From: Candidatus Phosphoribacter hodrii
Lineage (GTDB): Bacteria; Actinomycetota; Actinomycetes; Actinomycetales; Dermatophilaceae
Assembly: GCA_016707175.1 (NCBI GenBank)
Contig: JADJIB010000002.1
Location: 62,001 to 126,000, forward strand
Direction: 5' to 3'
DNA: 64,000 bases
The position numbers and the translations under genes are program-made. This document shows, in pieces, positions 28,115 to 36,394 of this stretch. How positions within the stretch are numbered: the stretch's first letter is position 1; each line of letters starts with the position of its first letter. Below the pieces are notes generated by a model. That model ran no database searches. It saw only the letters and a program-made list of their open reading frames with translations, and was not told where the DNA came from.

Positions 28115-28238
28115 AGGGCGCGTGTCGTCACCGGGATGCCCGGGATGACGGAGATGCCCGAGATGCTCGCCGGGGCGCTCGGCGTGGCGCACGGCATACC
28201 CCTGCCGCGATCCCGGCGGGTGTGACACGCTTCACGAC

Positions 28239-29633
28239 ATGAGCACCGCCGGGGGGGCCGCCGCTACGCGCGCCCCAAAGTCAGCAGAGACCCGTGAGCA
28301 GAAGTCCTGGTACTGGTACGACTGGGCGAACTCGGCCTACGTCACGACGACGGCGACCGTGCTCTTTGCCCCGTATCTCACCTCGGTCGCGACGGCCGCT
28401 GCCTGCCCCGACCTCGCCGACGGGCAGCGATGCGCCGCAACGCTGTCAGTGTTGGGGATCCCCGTCTCCCCCGGGTCGCTCGTGGCCTACACCGCAACCG
28501 TCTCGACGATCATCTCGGCCATCTTCCTCATCTTCGTCGGAGCGATCGCGGACCGCTCCCCCCACCCCACGAAACTGTTCGCGACCTTTGCCTGGACCGG
28601 CGCCCTCTCCGCGACCCTCATGTGTCTGGTCACGGGCACCAACTGGCAGATGGGTGTGCTGCTGTTCGTCATCGCCAATATCTGTCTGGGCTCGTCGCTG
28701 GTCATCTACGACTCCCTCCTCGTGCGCATCGCCGGTCCGAACGACCGCGACCGGGTGTCCTCGAAAGGCTGGGCCTTCGGCTATCTCGGCGGAGGGTTGC
28801 TGCTGCTGCTCAACTTCGTCCTCGTCGCCAAACCTGATCTGGTCGGACTGGACAAGGGTGGCGCGGTCCGGGTGAGCCTGTTGATGGCCGGGGTGTGGTG
28901 GGCCGCCTTCACCATCATCCCCGTGCGCGGGCTGCGCAACGTCACCGGCACGGTTGCCCCACCAGTGGCCCCGGGCGAGGGTGTCGTCGGAGGCAGCTTG
29001 CGGCAGTTGCGTGAGACCTTCCGGGACCTGGCGCTGCACTACCCCCAGACGAAGCTGTTCCTGCTGGCCTATCTGTTCTTCAACGACGGGATCCAGACCG
29101 TCATCGGCAACTCCAGCCTCTATGGGATCGAGGAGCTTGAGTTCCCGCAGGAGACAGTGCTGGGGATCTTCCTCTTTGTCCAGTTCGTCGCCTTCTTCGG
29201 TGCCCGCTTCTTCGGGCAGGTTGCCGCCAGGATCGGTGCCTGGAAGACCGTGCTGAGCAGCCTGGGCGTCTGGACGGGCATCGTCACGGTCGCCTTCTTC
29301 GTCCCCGCCAAGTCGCTCGTGCTCTTCCTGGCGCTGGCGTTCTTCATCGGCATGGTCCTCGGCGGGTCACAGGCCCTGTCGCGCTCGCTCTACAGCCAGC
29401 TCATCCCGGCCGGCAAGGAGGCCGAGTACTTCAGCCTCTACCAGGCGATGGAGCGCGGCACGAGCTGGTTCGGCACGCTGATCTTCGGGTTGGTCTACCA
29501 AGCGACCCTGTCCTACCGCGCCGCCATCCTCGCGCTGATCGTCTTCTTCATCCTCGGCGGCGTGTTGCTGTCCCGCGTGAAGATGCGCGAAGGCATCATC
29601 CAGGCTGGCAACGAGGTACCTCGCGTCATCTGA
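28239..29633 (+). CDS. UMF1/Atg22-like MFS transporter
   Basis: The 464-residue protein has 12 membrane segments and the UMF1 (Atg22-like) signatures: WYWYDWANSAYVTTTATVLF at the N-terminus, GAIADRSPHPTKLF after the second segment, and SKGWAFGYLGGGLLLLLNF. Yeast Atg22 exports amino acids from the vacuole; bacterial members are assumed to be permeases or effluxers of small molecules. The substrate is unknown. The start is ATG 28239. The gene lies about 120 bases after the previous one, in a gap that holds one CGGCATAC motif. Confidence 0.85.
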   Translation: MSTAGGAAATRAPKSAETREQKSWYWYDWANSAYVTTTATVLFAPYLTSVATAAACPDLADGQRCAATLSVLGIPVSPGSLVAYTATVSTIISAIFLIFVGAIADRSPHPTKLFATFAWTGALSATLMCLVTGTNWQMGVLLFVIANICLGSSLVIYDSLLVRIAGPNDRDRVSSKGWAFGYLGGGLLLLLNFVLVAKPDLVGLDKGGAVRVSLLMAGVWWAAFTIIPVRGLRNVTGTVAPPVAPGEGVVGGSLRQLRETFRDLALHYPQTKLFLLAYLFFNDGIQTVIGNSSLYGIEELEFPQETVLGIFLFVQFVAFFGARFFGQVAARIGAWKTVLSSLGVWTGIVTVAFFVPAKSLVLFLALAFFIGMVLGGSQALSRSLYSQLIPAGKEAEYFSLYQAMERGTSWFGTLIFGLVYQATLSYRAAILALIVFFILGGVLLSRVKMREGIIQAGNEVPRVI

Positions 29634-29666
29634 CGGGCGTTATGTCGGGTGAATGCTGACGACTTC

Positions 29667-29694
29667 GGGAACAAAGGCAACCCTTTGCGCCGTT
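29667..29694 (+). promoter_or_regulatory. SigR/SigH-type promoter of rbpA
   Basis: GGGAACA (29667-29673), then 17 bases, then CGTT (29691-29694) matches the consensus GGGAAYA-N16/17-CGTT of the thiol-oxidative-stress sigma factors SigH (Mycobacterium) and SigR (Streptomyces). In Streptomyces rbpA belongs to the SigR regulon, so the location is consistent with known biology. The distance to the rbpA start is about 80 bases. Confidence 0.7.
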
Positions 29695-29772
29695 GGAACG
29701 TCTGAGTTGGTGAGCAGGGGGCTGCGGCATCCGACCGGACCCCTCCCCGGCTCGCCCGTCAGGAGGTTCAGC

Positions 29773-30129
29773 ATGGCCGACCGTTCCCTCCGAGGCACCC
29801 GCCTCGGCGCACTGAGCATGGAGTCCGACGTCAACGTCGTTCCGAGCGCACGACAGATCACGGTCTACGTCTGCCCCCAGGGGCACCGCTCCGAGTTGCC
29901 GTTCAGCATTGAGGCCGACATCCCCCCGACCTGGGAGTGCCGTTGCGGCGCCAGCGCGCGCCTGCTCAACGGCGAGTCGGTGCCGGACGCCAAGCCGGCG
30001 CGACCCCCGCGCACCCACTGGGACATGTTGCTCGAACGTCGATCCATCCCCGAGCTCGAGGAGCTGCTCGCCGAGCGCCTTGCCCTGCTGCGCGCCTCGC
30101 GCGGAGAGACCAGCAAGCGCAGCGCCTGA
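29773..30129 (+). CDS. rbpA: RNA polymerase-binding protein RbpA
   Basis: RbpA is an actinobacterial protein that binds RNA polymerase and the principal sigma factor and stabilises the open complex. The 118-residue sequence has all its parts: N-terminal MADRSLRGTRLGALSMESD, the core domain with YVCPQGHRSELPF and PPTWECRCGASA, and the C-terminal sigma-interacting helices THWDMLLERRSIPELEELLA. AGGAGG precedes ATG 29773 by six bases. A SigR/SigH-type promoter lies upstream and a strong terminator follows, so it is a single-gene unit. Confidence 0.97.
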   Translation: MADRSLRGTRLGALSMESDVNVVPSARQITVYVCPQGHRSELPFSIEADIPPTWECRCGASARLLNGESVPDAKPARPPRTHWDMLLERRSIPELEELLAERLALLRASRGETSKRSA

Positions 30130-30151
30130 GTCCGCACCCGGCATACCAAGG

Positions 30152-30183
30152 AACCCGCACCTTCACCCCGGAAGGTGCGGGTT
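30152..30183 (+). terminator. Strong hairpin terminator after rbpA
   Basis: AACCCGCACCTTC (30152-30164) pairs perfectly with GAAGGTGCGGGTT (30171-30183) around the loop ACCCCG. It lies 23 bases after the rbpA stop and 46 before the convergent fxsA stop, and can end transcription from both sides. A short T-rich run (GTTCT) follows. Confidence 0.9.
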
Positions 30184-30228
30184 CTGCCTGTCCCTCCCCA
30201 AACAAGGCTGAGCAACCGCCAAGCGGGC

Positions 30229-30723
30229 TCAACCGTCGATGATCTCGCCCTCGATGACGTCGCCCGGCCCGCTCCCGCCAGGTGACCGAGGGGGCCGGTC
30301 TCCCGAGCTGACGATCCCCCCGAGGAGTTTGCGGGTGACGATCGTCTCGAGCACGGTGCGAGCGATCGCCCGGGTGATCGGCAGGATGCAGAAGAAGCCC
30401 ACGAGGTCGGTGAGGAAGCCCGGGGTGAGCAGCAACGTGCCGCCCACCAGCACCAGCGCCGCGTCACTGAGCTGGCGTGAGGGCATCCGGCCGGTGTTGA
30501 GGGCCGACGCGAGGGCCTGCCAGGTGCGGGACCCTTCACGTTTGACCAGCCACGCGCCCAACGCCGACTCGGCTACGAGCAGGCCGAGCGTTGGCCAGCC
30601 ACCGATCTGCTGACCGACCCAGAGGATGATGGCCAACTCGGCCGTGGGCACGACGAGCAGGGCCAGTGTGAGCACCCAAGGCCAGCGGCGACGGCCGCCG
30701 GAGCGGGTCACGCGCTGTGCCAT
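30229..30723 (-). CDS. fxsA: FxsA-family membrane protein
   Basis: The 164-residue protein has the FxsA core: a first segment with VPTAELAIILWVGQQIGGWP, the block GALVLVGG-like region seen here as ALVLVGGTLLLTPGFLTDLVG, and FFCILPITRAIAR. FxsA of E. coli relieves phage T7 exclusion by the F plasmid when overproduced; the normal role is unknown. The N-terminus is arginine-rich and the C-terminal 40 residues are Gly/Pro-rich and cytoplasmic. The start overlaps the 3' end of the mannose synthase gene by 16 bases, so it belongs to that operon. Confidence 0.87.
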   Translation of the reverse strand: MAQRVTRSGGRRRWPWVLTLALLVVPTAELAIILWVGQQIGGWPTLGLLVAESALGAWLVKREGSRTWQALASALNTGRMPSRQLSDAALVLVGGTLLLTPGFLTDLVGFFCILPITRAIARTVLETIVTRKLLGGIVSSGDRPPRSPGGSGPGDVIEGEIIDG

Positions 30724-31505
30724 CGACCCTCCCGCGGACTGCGCAGCCGGGCGGCCGCGCCGCGCAGTTGCCCGGCCCGATGTGCCAGACCCTGCTTGCC
30801 GACGTTGACAAACGCCTCGCTGACGATGTTCCCGCTCATCTTCGACTCACCGATTTCGCGCTCGACGAACTCGATGGGAACCTCGACGGCCACGAGGCCG
30901 GCCCGCACCAGGGCCACAGTCATGTCGACCTGGAAGCCATAGCCCGCCGAGCTGACCGAACCCAGGTCCATGGTCTGCAGCGCCGATGTGCGATAGACCC
31001 GGTAACCCCCGGTCGCGTCGTTGACCGGCAGCCCGAGCATGACCTTGGTGTAGATGTTCGCCCCGACGCTGAGGACCTTGCGGTGGATCGGCCAATTGAC
31101 GACCGAGCCGCCCTTGATCCACCGAGCCCCGATGACAAGGTCGGCGTTTTCCGCCGCCCGAAGCAGGCTCGGCAGTTGCTCCGGCTGGTGAGAGCCGTCG
31201 GCGTCCATCTCGACGGCCGCGTCGTAGCCCCGCTCGATCGCCCACGCGAACCCCGCCTTGTATGCCGCGCCGAGACCCTGCTTGCCCGCGCGGTGCAGGA
31301 CGTGCACCGCAGCGTCGGCCGCCGCCAGGTCATCGGCGACGGCACCGGTGCCGTCGGGCGAGTTGTCGTCCAGGACGAGAATGTCCACGGCGGGCACGGC
31401 GGCGCGCACCCGGCTGACGATGCGTGGCAGGTTCTCCCGCTCGTTGTAGGTGGGAATGAGCACGACGATGCGTCGCAGGGCTCCCCGGGTCGACGACTCG
31501 GTCAT
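30708..31505 (-). CDS. ppm1: Polyprenol-phosphate-mannose synthase (Ppm1 catalytic domain)
   Basis: This 265-residue GT2 enzyme transfers mannose from GDP-mannose to polyprenol phosphate, the donor for lipomannan and protein mannosylation. Diagnostic sites are VVLIPTYNERENLPRIV, DILVLDDNSPDGT, EMDADGSHQPEQLP with the DxD-type metal site, and the acceptor block VPIEFVEREIGESKMSGNI. In Mycobacterium tuberculosis the enzyme is fused to Lnt; here it is separate but its start overlaps the lnt stop by four bases, the same functional pair. ATG 31505 was chosen over the longer frame because it begins at this overlap. Confidence 0.92.
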   Translation of the reverse strand: MTESSTRGALRRIVVLIPTYNERENLPRIVSRVRAAVPAVDILVLDDNSPDGTGAVADDLAAADAAVHVLHRAGKQGLGAAYKAGFAWAIERGYDAAVEMDADGSHQPEQLPSLLRAAENADLVIGARWIKGGSVVNWPIHRKVLSVGANIYTKVMLGLPVNDATGGYRVYRTSALQTMDLGSVSSAGYGFQVDMTVALVRAGLVAVEVPIEFVEREIGESKMSGNIVSEAFVNVGKQGLAHRAGQLRGAAARLRSPREGRWHSA

Positions 31506-33034
31506 GAGGTCAGTTCCTTTCGCTGCCGCCTGCTCAAGGCGGAGCCCGCGAGCAGGGCGAGCATCCCGAACACTGCACAATATTCCGGCCAGGCCCCCAC
31601 CCAACCGGCGAGGGTCCGCTCGGTGCGCAGGGGAAGGTCGGCAGCCAGGGCAGCCGGTGTGAACAACGACGTCGGCTGCAGGAGTGTTCCGTCAGGAAGG
31701 ATGAGCGCGCTCACACCAACGGTGGACACGTGGACGACCGAGCGGCCGTGCTCGATGGCCCGGATCCGTGAGATCGCCAGTTGCTGGACCGATTCGTTGG
31801 TGAACCCGAAGGTCGCGTTGTTGGTTTGCACCACGAGGAGGTTCGCCCCGAGGTCGACGTTGGCTCGGACCAACTCGTCGTAGGCCACCTCGAAACAGAT
31901 GCTCGGCCCGGCCACGACCTCGCCACCGGACGCGGCCGGCACGCGGAAGACCACCGGGCCTGGCCCCGCCCACATGTCGGTGCCGAGCAGGTCGACCTGA
32001 GTGGAGATGATGCGCCAGAACGAGCGGTTGGGAATGTACTCGGCGAACGGCACCGGATGCTGTTTGGCGTACCTGCCCACCAACCCCGCGCCCGGCTCAT
32101 AGAGAAACGACACGTTGGACACATACGGCGCGGGCTCCTCGGCCAGGCCGCCGAGGAGGATCGGTGCCTCCGCTGCCTCGACCGCTTGCTGGATGACGGC
32201 GGCCGCATCCGGATTGCGGGTCGGATCGATGTCGGAGGCGTTCTCCGGCCACACCACGAGGTCAGGGGTGGGCGCTCCCGCCGCACGCTCGCGCTCGACG
32301 CCCGAGATGGTCACCGAGACATGGTTATCGAGCACCTGCCGTCGCTCGGCATTGAAGTCCAGCCCGGCGCGCGGCACATTGCCCTGCACAGCCATGACCC
32401 GCGCGCTGGGTCCCTCGGTCGGCACCGGCACTACCAACCCGACGAGGGCCGCCGCCAGCGCTGCAGCCGAGCCCCGCACGACCTGGGTGCCCCGGTGCGG
32501 TTCGGGGGGTGTCGTCGTGGCGAGGCGGTATGCCGCGTGCACGGCATACGCGAGGAATCCCCCAGCCAGCGCGACGAGGAAGGTGACCGCCGGTGCGCCG
32601 CCCAGGGCCGCGACCTGCCCGAACGGACTGTCGGCCTGGCTGAAGGCAACCCGAACCCACGGGAACCCGCCGTAGGGTGTCCGGTCGCGCAGCGCCTCCT
32701 GGGTGACCCAGGCCAGGGCGACGACGAGCGGGCGGACGGCGCGGCGCTGAAGGACCGCGCTCCCCCAGCCAAGCAGACCCACATACAGGGCCTGACACAC
32801 CGCGAGCCCGGCCCACGGCACGACCCCGAGGTAGATGCCCGACCAACTCAACGTCGGGACGAAGAAGGCCAGCCCGAAGGCCAGCCCGAGGCCGAAGCCA
32901 GCGCGGCCGCGCACTCCGACGGTGACCAACGCGAGGATCGCGATCGCGGGCGGCGCGGCCCACCACAGCCCGTAACCGGGGAAGGCCAGGGACAGCACGG
33001 CACCACCGACGAGAGCAAGGAGGAGGCGGCGCAC
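31502..33034 (-). CDS. lnt: Apolipoprotein N-acyltransferase
   Basis: Lnt adds the third acyl chain to the N-terminal cysteine of lipoproteins. The 510-residue protein has about six N-terminal membrane segments and a nitrilase-like domain. The catalytic triad is visible as E in VVWPENASDIDP, K in YAKQHPVPFAEYIP, and C in GPSICFEVAYDELVR. A last membrane segment lies at the C-terminus (WVGAWPEYCAVFGMLALLAG). It is followed by ppm1 with a four-base overlap. Two opposed CGGCATAC motifs 8 bases apart lie within it at 32528-32549. Confidence 0.93.
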   Translation of the reverse strand: MRRLLLALVGGAVLSLAFPGYGLWWAAPPAIAILALVTVGVRGRAGFGLGLAFGLAFFVPTLSWSGIYLGVVPWAGLAVCQALYVGLLGWGSAVLQRRAVRPLVVALAWVTQEALRDRTPYGGFPWVRVAFSQADSPFGQVAALGGAPAVTFLVALAGGFLAYAVHAAYRLATTTPPEPHRGTQVVRGSAAALAAALVGLVVPVPTEGPSARVMAVQGNVPRAGLDFNAERRQVLDNHVSVTISGVERERAAGAPTPDLVVWPENASDIDPTRNPDAAAVIQQAVEAAEAPILLGGLAEEPAPYVSNVSFLYEPGAGLVGRYAKQHPVPFAEYIPNRSFWRIISTQVDLLGTDMWAGPGPVVFRVPAASGGEVVAGPSICFEVAYDELVRANVDLGANLLVVQTNNATFGFTNESVQQLAISRIRAIEHGRSVVHVSTVGVSALILPDGTLLQPTSLFTPAALAADLPLRTERTLAGWVGAWPEYCAVFGMLALLAGSALSRRQRKELTS

Positions 33035-33384
33035 AGGTGCAACCGTAGGTCAGCGCGGCGAGAACTCCGAACGCCCCTGGTGGTCCGCCGACGTCGGGTG
33101 CGGACGTCGCTGTGCCCGTGCTGCTGTTGGGACCAACCGCCACCCCTCCGGATGAGGGATGCCCGGTTGTTGTCTACTAGGCATGCACGGGCACAACCGA
33201 CGTCCGCCACACAGTTACGACCGGCGATCCCGCCCCGTGGCAGCGAGCCTGGTCGCCCGGTGGCCGCGCGCGCAGGCCACCGTGGACTCCCACCCCGAGA
33301 CGTTGCCGCTTTTCGTAGCCAGAGCCACCCAAAGGCGAACAACGTGATCGAACTTACCCGCTGTGTCTCGGCTGTCAACTCGAC

Positions 33385-33420
33385 CCTGACCTGCACAAAT
33401 ACGCGAAAGCGCAGGTCAGG
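33385..33420. repeat. Inverted repeat in the gap upstream of lnt
   Basis: CCTGACCTGC (33385-33394) pairs perfectly with GCAGGTCAGG (33411-33420) around a 16-base loop that contains the AT-rich ACAAATACGCGAAA. It is one of two hairpins in the 501-base gap 33035-33535, which holds no supported gene. It could be an operator, a terminator or part of a small RNA. Confidence 0.55.
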
Positions 33421-33465
33421 AGGCGTCCGTGACGGGTGTTCTCGAAAAGGGAAATCCGACGTACA

Positions 33466-33490
33466 CGGCGTGTCGTAGAACGACACGCCG
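33466..33490. terminator. Hairpin downstream of the kamD-kamE-kal operon
   Basis: CGGCGTGTCGT (33466-33476) pairs with ACGACACGCCG (33480-33490) around an AGA loop. The perfect 11-bp stem lies 46 bases after the kal stop on the minus strand, a natural terminator position for the lysine operon. No U-tract follows. Confidence 0.65.
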
Positions 33491-33535
33491 GGGTGCCTTC
33501 GGAGTGACCTGCGAGTGACCGGCGGGTGTCCAGAC

Positions 33536-33931
33536 TCAGGGGACGACAACCGTCCCACGAGCAGTCGTGGCGACCACCGGCGGGTCGAGGACCTCGGCGG
33601 CCGAGGCCCCCTCCGAGGGGGTGCCGCGGCATACCACTCGGACGGCGAAGTCCATCTCACGCGACCGGCGCCCGACCCGCACGAGACGGGCCTCGATCTC
33701 GAGAACGTCACCCGCGCGCACCGGCGCGAGGAACTGGACGTCGGAGTAGGAGGCGAACAGCCCCTCGTCGCCGTCGGTGAGGATGCACATCTCGGTCGCC
33801 ACGTCTCCGAAGGCAGCCAACGAGTAGGCACCATCGACGAGGTTGCCGGCGTAGTGGGCGTGGCTGTAGGGGACGTAGCGGCGGTGGACGACGGTGCGGC
33901 CGACCTCGGCGCGGGACGGGTTGGTGCTCAT
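33536..33931 (-). CDS. kal: 3-aminobutyryl-CoA ammonia-lyase (hotdog protein)
   Basis: The 131-residue hotdog-fold protein reads VGRTVVHRRYVPYSHAHYAGNLVDG near the start, followed by EMCILTDGDEGLFASYSDVQFLAPVRAGD, which fits the small 3-aminobutyryl-CoA ammonia-lyase of lysine fermentation described in Fusobacterium. That enzyme removes ammonia from 3-aminobutyryl-CoA to give crotonyl-CoA. The gene overlaps kamE by four bases, which strongly supports the role. By sequence alone other hotdog dehydratases would also be possible. Confidence 0.82.
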   Translation of the reverse strand: MSTNPSRAEVGRTVVHRRYVPYSHAHYAGNLVDGAYSLAAFGDVATEMCILTDGDEGLFASYSDVQFLAPVRAGDVLEIEARLVRVGRRSREMDFAVRVVCRGTPSEGASAAEVLDPPVVATTARGTVVVP

Positions 33932-34725
33932 GAGGCCTTCTTCCGGGGCGTCGCGGGCGGAACGATCGCGTGGACGAGATAGCTGGCGACCTCGCCGGGT
34001 GTGGTGCCCCGGCCGAAGATGCGATCGACGCCCAGTCGCTCGGCCGACCCGTCCTCGAAGCGCGGTCCCCCGGCGACCAGCAGCGGGACCTTCCCCGCCG
34101 GGTAGGCCTCCCGGAAGGCGGCCGTCATCTGCGAGACGTTGTGGATGTGAGCGTCCTTCTGGGTGACGACCTGGCTGACCAGGACGGCGTCGGCGTGGGC
34201 GGCGCGGGCCTTGGCGACGAGTTCGGGCACGAGGACCTGGGCGCCGAGATTGACGACGGTGATCTCGGAGTAGTACTCCAGACCCTTCTCCCCCGCGAAC
34301 CCCTTGATGTTGAGGATGGCGTCGATCCCCACCGTGTGGGCGTCGGTGCCGATGCAGGCCCCGACGACGACGAGGGGTCGGCGCAGGCCGCGCTTGACAG
34401 CGACGTTGACCTCCTTGGGGGTCAACAGGGGGAACTCGCGCTCTTGCACGTGCACCTGGGACAGGTCGACGAGGTGGTTGGACGAGCCGTAGACGACGAA
34501 GAAGGTGAAGTCGGGGCCGATCGGCTTGGCGTGCACGACCAGGGCCGGGTCCATGCCCATCTTCTTGGCCAGTTGCAGGGCGGCGCCCTCGGCCCGCTTG
34601 TCGTGCGGCAACGGCAGGGTGAAGGACATCTGGACCATCCCGTCACCCGTCGTGTCGCCGTAGGGGCGGACGATCTGCGGGGTGACCTTGCGGGGCGTCT
34701 CGCGCAGATGCTTGCGATTGGTCAT
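33928..34725 (-). CDS. kamE: Beta-lysine 5,6-aminomutase, B12-binding beta subunit
   Basis: KamE is the small subunit of the adenosylcobalamin- and PLP-dependent aminomutase that converts beta-lysine to 3,5-diaminohexanoate. The B12 motif DxHxxG is D128-A-H130-T-V-G133 in VGACIGTDAHTVGIDAIL. The PLP-binding lysine is probably K141 in LNIKGFAGEKG. The Rossmann-like domain continues with LVSQVVTQKDAHIHNVSQM and VPLLVAGGPRF. Length 265 residues fits the family. The start overlaps kamD by four bases. Confidence 0.94.
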   Translation of the reverse strand: MTNRKHLRETPRKVTPQIVRPYGDTTGDGMVQMSFTLPLPHDKRAEGAALQLAKKMGMDPALVVHAKPIGPDFTFFVVYGSSNHLVDLSQVHVQEREFPLLTPKEVNVAVKRGLRRPLVVVGACIGTDAHTVGIDAILNIKGFAGEKGLEYYSEITVVNLGAQVLVPELVAKARAAHADAVLVSQVVTQKDAHIHNVSQMTAAFREAYPAGKVPLLVAGGPRFEDGSAERLGVDRIFGRGTTPGEVASYLVHAIVPPATPRKKAS

Positions 34726-36293
34726 CGCGTGGCTCCCGTCTCAAGCAGGGTGACCGCTGGGTTGTCGTAGTCAGGCGCGCGGACGATCACGCCGTCCAGG
34801 CCCTTGCCGTGGTCAGCCGGCCGCTTCATCAGCCCGAAGGTGCCGTCGGCGATGGCGTCGAGCAACCCGTCGGTGGCGATCCGGTCGAGCAGGTCGACGG
34901 CCTCGCCCAGGACGTGGCGTGAACGGGTCTGGATGAAGCCGTCTCGCGGCGGGTGGAAGTCTTCGCGCAGCCCCCCGGCGGCGTCCAGGACGTAGCGGAC
35001 GTTCTGCAACGCCAGGTCACGGTCGGAGAGGAACGGGGTGACCACGGCCTCGGTCATCATCCCGACGAGCAGGATGCCCTGGCCGGTCATGGTGCCGGCA
35101 AGGTTGAAGAACCCGTCGAGCAGGTAGCCGCGGAACACGTCGCCGGTCATGTGCTTGGTCGGCGGCATCCACTTCAGCGGCGCGTCCGGGAAGAGGGTCC
35201 GCGCGAGCAGCGCGTGGGCCAGCTCCAGCCGGAAACTCTCGGGGACCTCGGGGTTGATCTCGAAGGCATGTCCGAGCCCCAGTTGCCAATCCTCGAGCCC
35301 CGCCTCCTTGGCGAAGTACTCGTTGAGCAACTGGCTCACGGTGACGGTGTGCGCGGCGTCGACCGCGTCGGCGGTCGTGAGGTAGTTGTCCTCGCCGGTG
35401 TTGATGATGATGCCGGCGCGAGCATGGATCTGCCGGCTGAAGCGCTGGTCGACGAAGGTGCGGATCGGGTTGATGTCGCGGAAGAGGATGCCGTACATCG
35501 AGTCGTTGAGCATCATGTCCAGGCGCTCGAGCCCCGCGAGGGTGGCGATCTCCGGCATGCACAGACCGGACGCGTAGTTGGTGAGCCGGACGTAGCGGCC
35601 CACCTCGCGGCTGGTCTCGTCGAGGGCGGCCCGCATGAGCCGGAAGTTCTCCTGGGTGGCGTAGGTGCCGGCGAAGCCCTCGTGAGTGGCACCCTCGGGC
35701 ACGAAGTCGAGCAGGCTCTGCCCTGTCGAGCGGATGACCGCGATGACATCGGCTCCCTCTCGGGCCGCGGCCTGCGCCTGCGGGATGTCCTCGTCGATAT
35801 CACCGGTGGCGACGATGAGGTAGATCCACGGGGTCTGCTTCGGGTCACCATGGCGACGGATCAGCCGGTCGCGGACCGCGCGTTGGGCGTCGATGGTGCG
35901 TATGCCGCGTGCCACCGCAGTGCGTGCGGCCCGCTGGGTGGCCTTGAGGTCGCGGCCTTCTGGTAGCCGGAACGTCACCGAGCCGGCGGCCGACTGTTGA
36001 GCCAGGGTGAGCAGGTCAGGAGCGGCCCCTGCTCGCAGCGCGTCGAAGACCGGAGTGGTGACACCGTGCTCAAGCCCGACCTGGCCACGCACGGCATCGA
36101 CGAGATGGTTGACCCACGGCTGGCCCTCGTGGTCGGCTCCGGTGAGCCCGGCCAGGCGCAGGGTCGCCCGCTCCACTGAGACCGTGGTGTGCGCCTTGGC
36201 GAGCTTGACCACTGGTGCGCCGGCGCGGCGCGCGAGTGACCTGGCCTGGCGGACCTGGCTGGCATCCAGGTAGATCAGTGGGGTTGTCGACAC
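34722..36293 (-). CDS. kamD: Beta-lysine 5,6-aminomutase, alpha subunit
   Basis: The 523-residue TIM-barrel subunit carries most of the PLP and substrate contacts and pairs with KamE. Recognisable blocks are KTPWIYLI-like PKQTPWIYLIVATGDIDEDIP, AVIRSTGQSLLDFVPEGAT, RLTNYASGLCMPEIA, DINPIRTFVDQRFSRQIHA and LKWMPPTKHMTGD. The start is GTG 36293 with no convincing ribosome-binding site; a -10-like TACGCT on the minus strand lies only about five bases before it, so the mRNA may be leaderless. The 101 bases between it and kdd contain this putative promoter. Confidence 0.94.
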   Translation of the reverse strand: MSTTPLIYLDASQVRQARSLARRAGAPVVKLAKAHTTVSVERATLRLAGLTGADHEGQPWVNHLVDAVRGQVGLEHGVTTPVFDALRAGAAPDLLTLAQQSAAGSVTFRLPEGRDLKATQRAARTAVARGIRTIDAQRAVRDRLIRRHGDPKQTPWIYLIVATGDIDEDIPQAQAAAREGADVIAVIRSTGQSLLDFVPEGATHEGFAGTYATQENFRLMRAALDETSREVGRYVRLTNYASGLCMPEIATLAGLERLDMMLNDSMYGILFRDINPIRTFVDQRFSRQIHARAGIIINTGEDNYLTTADAVDAAHTVTVSQLLNEYFAKEAGLEDWQLGLGHAFEINPEVPESFRLELAHALLARTLFPDAPLKWMPPTKHMTGDVFRGYLLDGFFNLAGTMTGQGILLVGMMTEAVVTPFLSDRDLALQNVRYVLDAAGGLREDFHPPRDGFIQTRSRHVLGEAVDLLDRIATDGLLDAIADGTFGLMKRPADHGKGLDGVIVRAPDYDNPAVTLLETGATR

Positions 36294-36394
36294 GGTCTCA
36301 GCGTAGCAGAGACGGGCATTTTTCCTGCGAAACGATGGCTAGGCCGGAGATCTGACGGTCCAAGGGTGTTACGGAGATCATCCTTGGCGTCTAC

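Noticed and set aside
33159..33347. A 62-codon frame in the gap upstream of lnt
   Set aside because: No ribosome-binding site, low-complexity basic product and no similarity that I recognise; the gap is better described by its hairpins.
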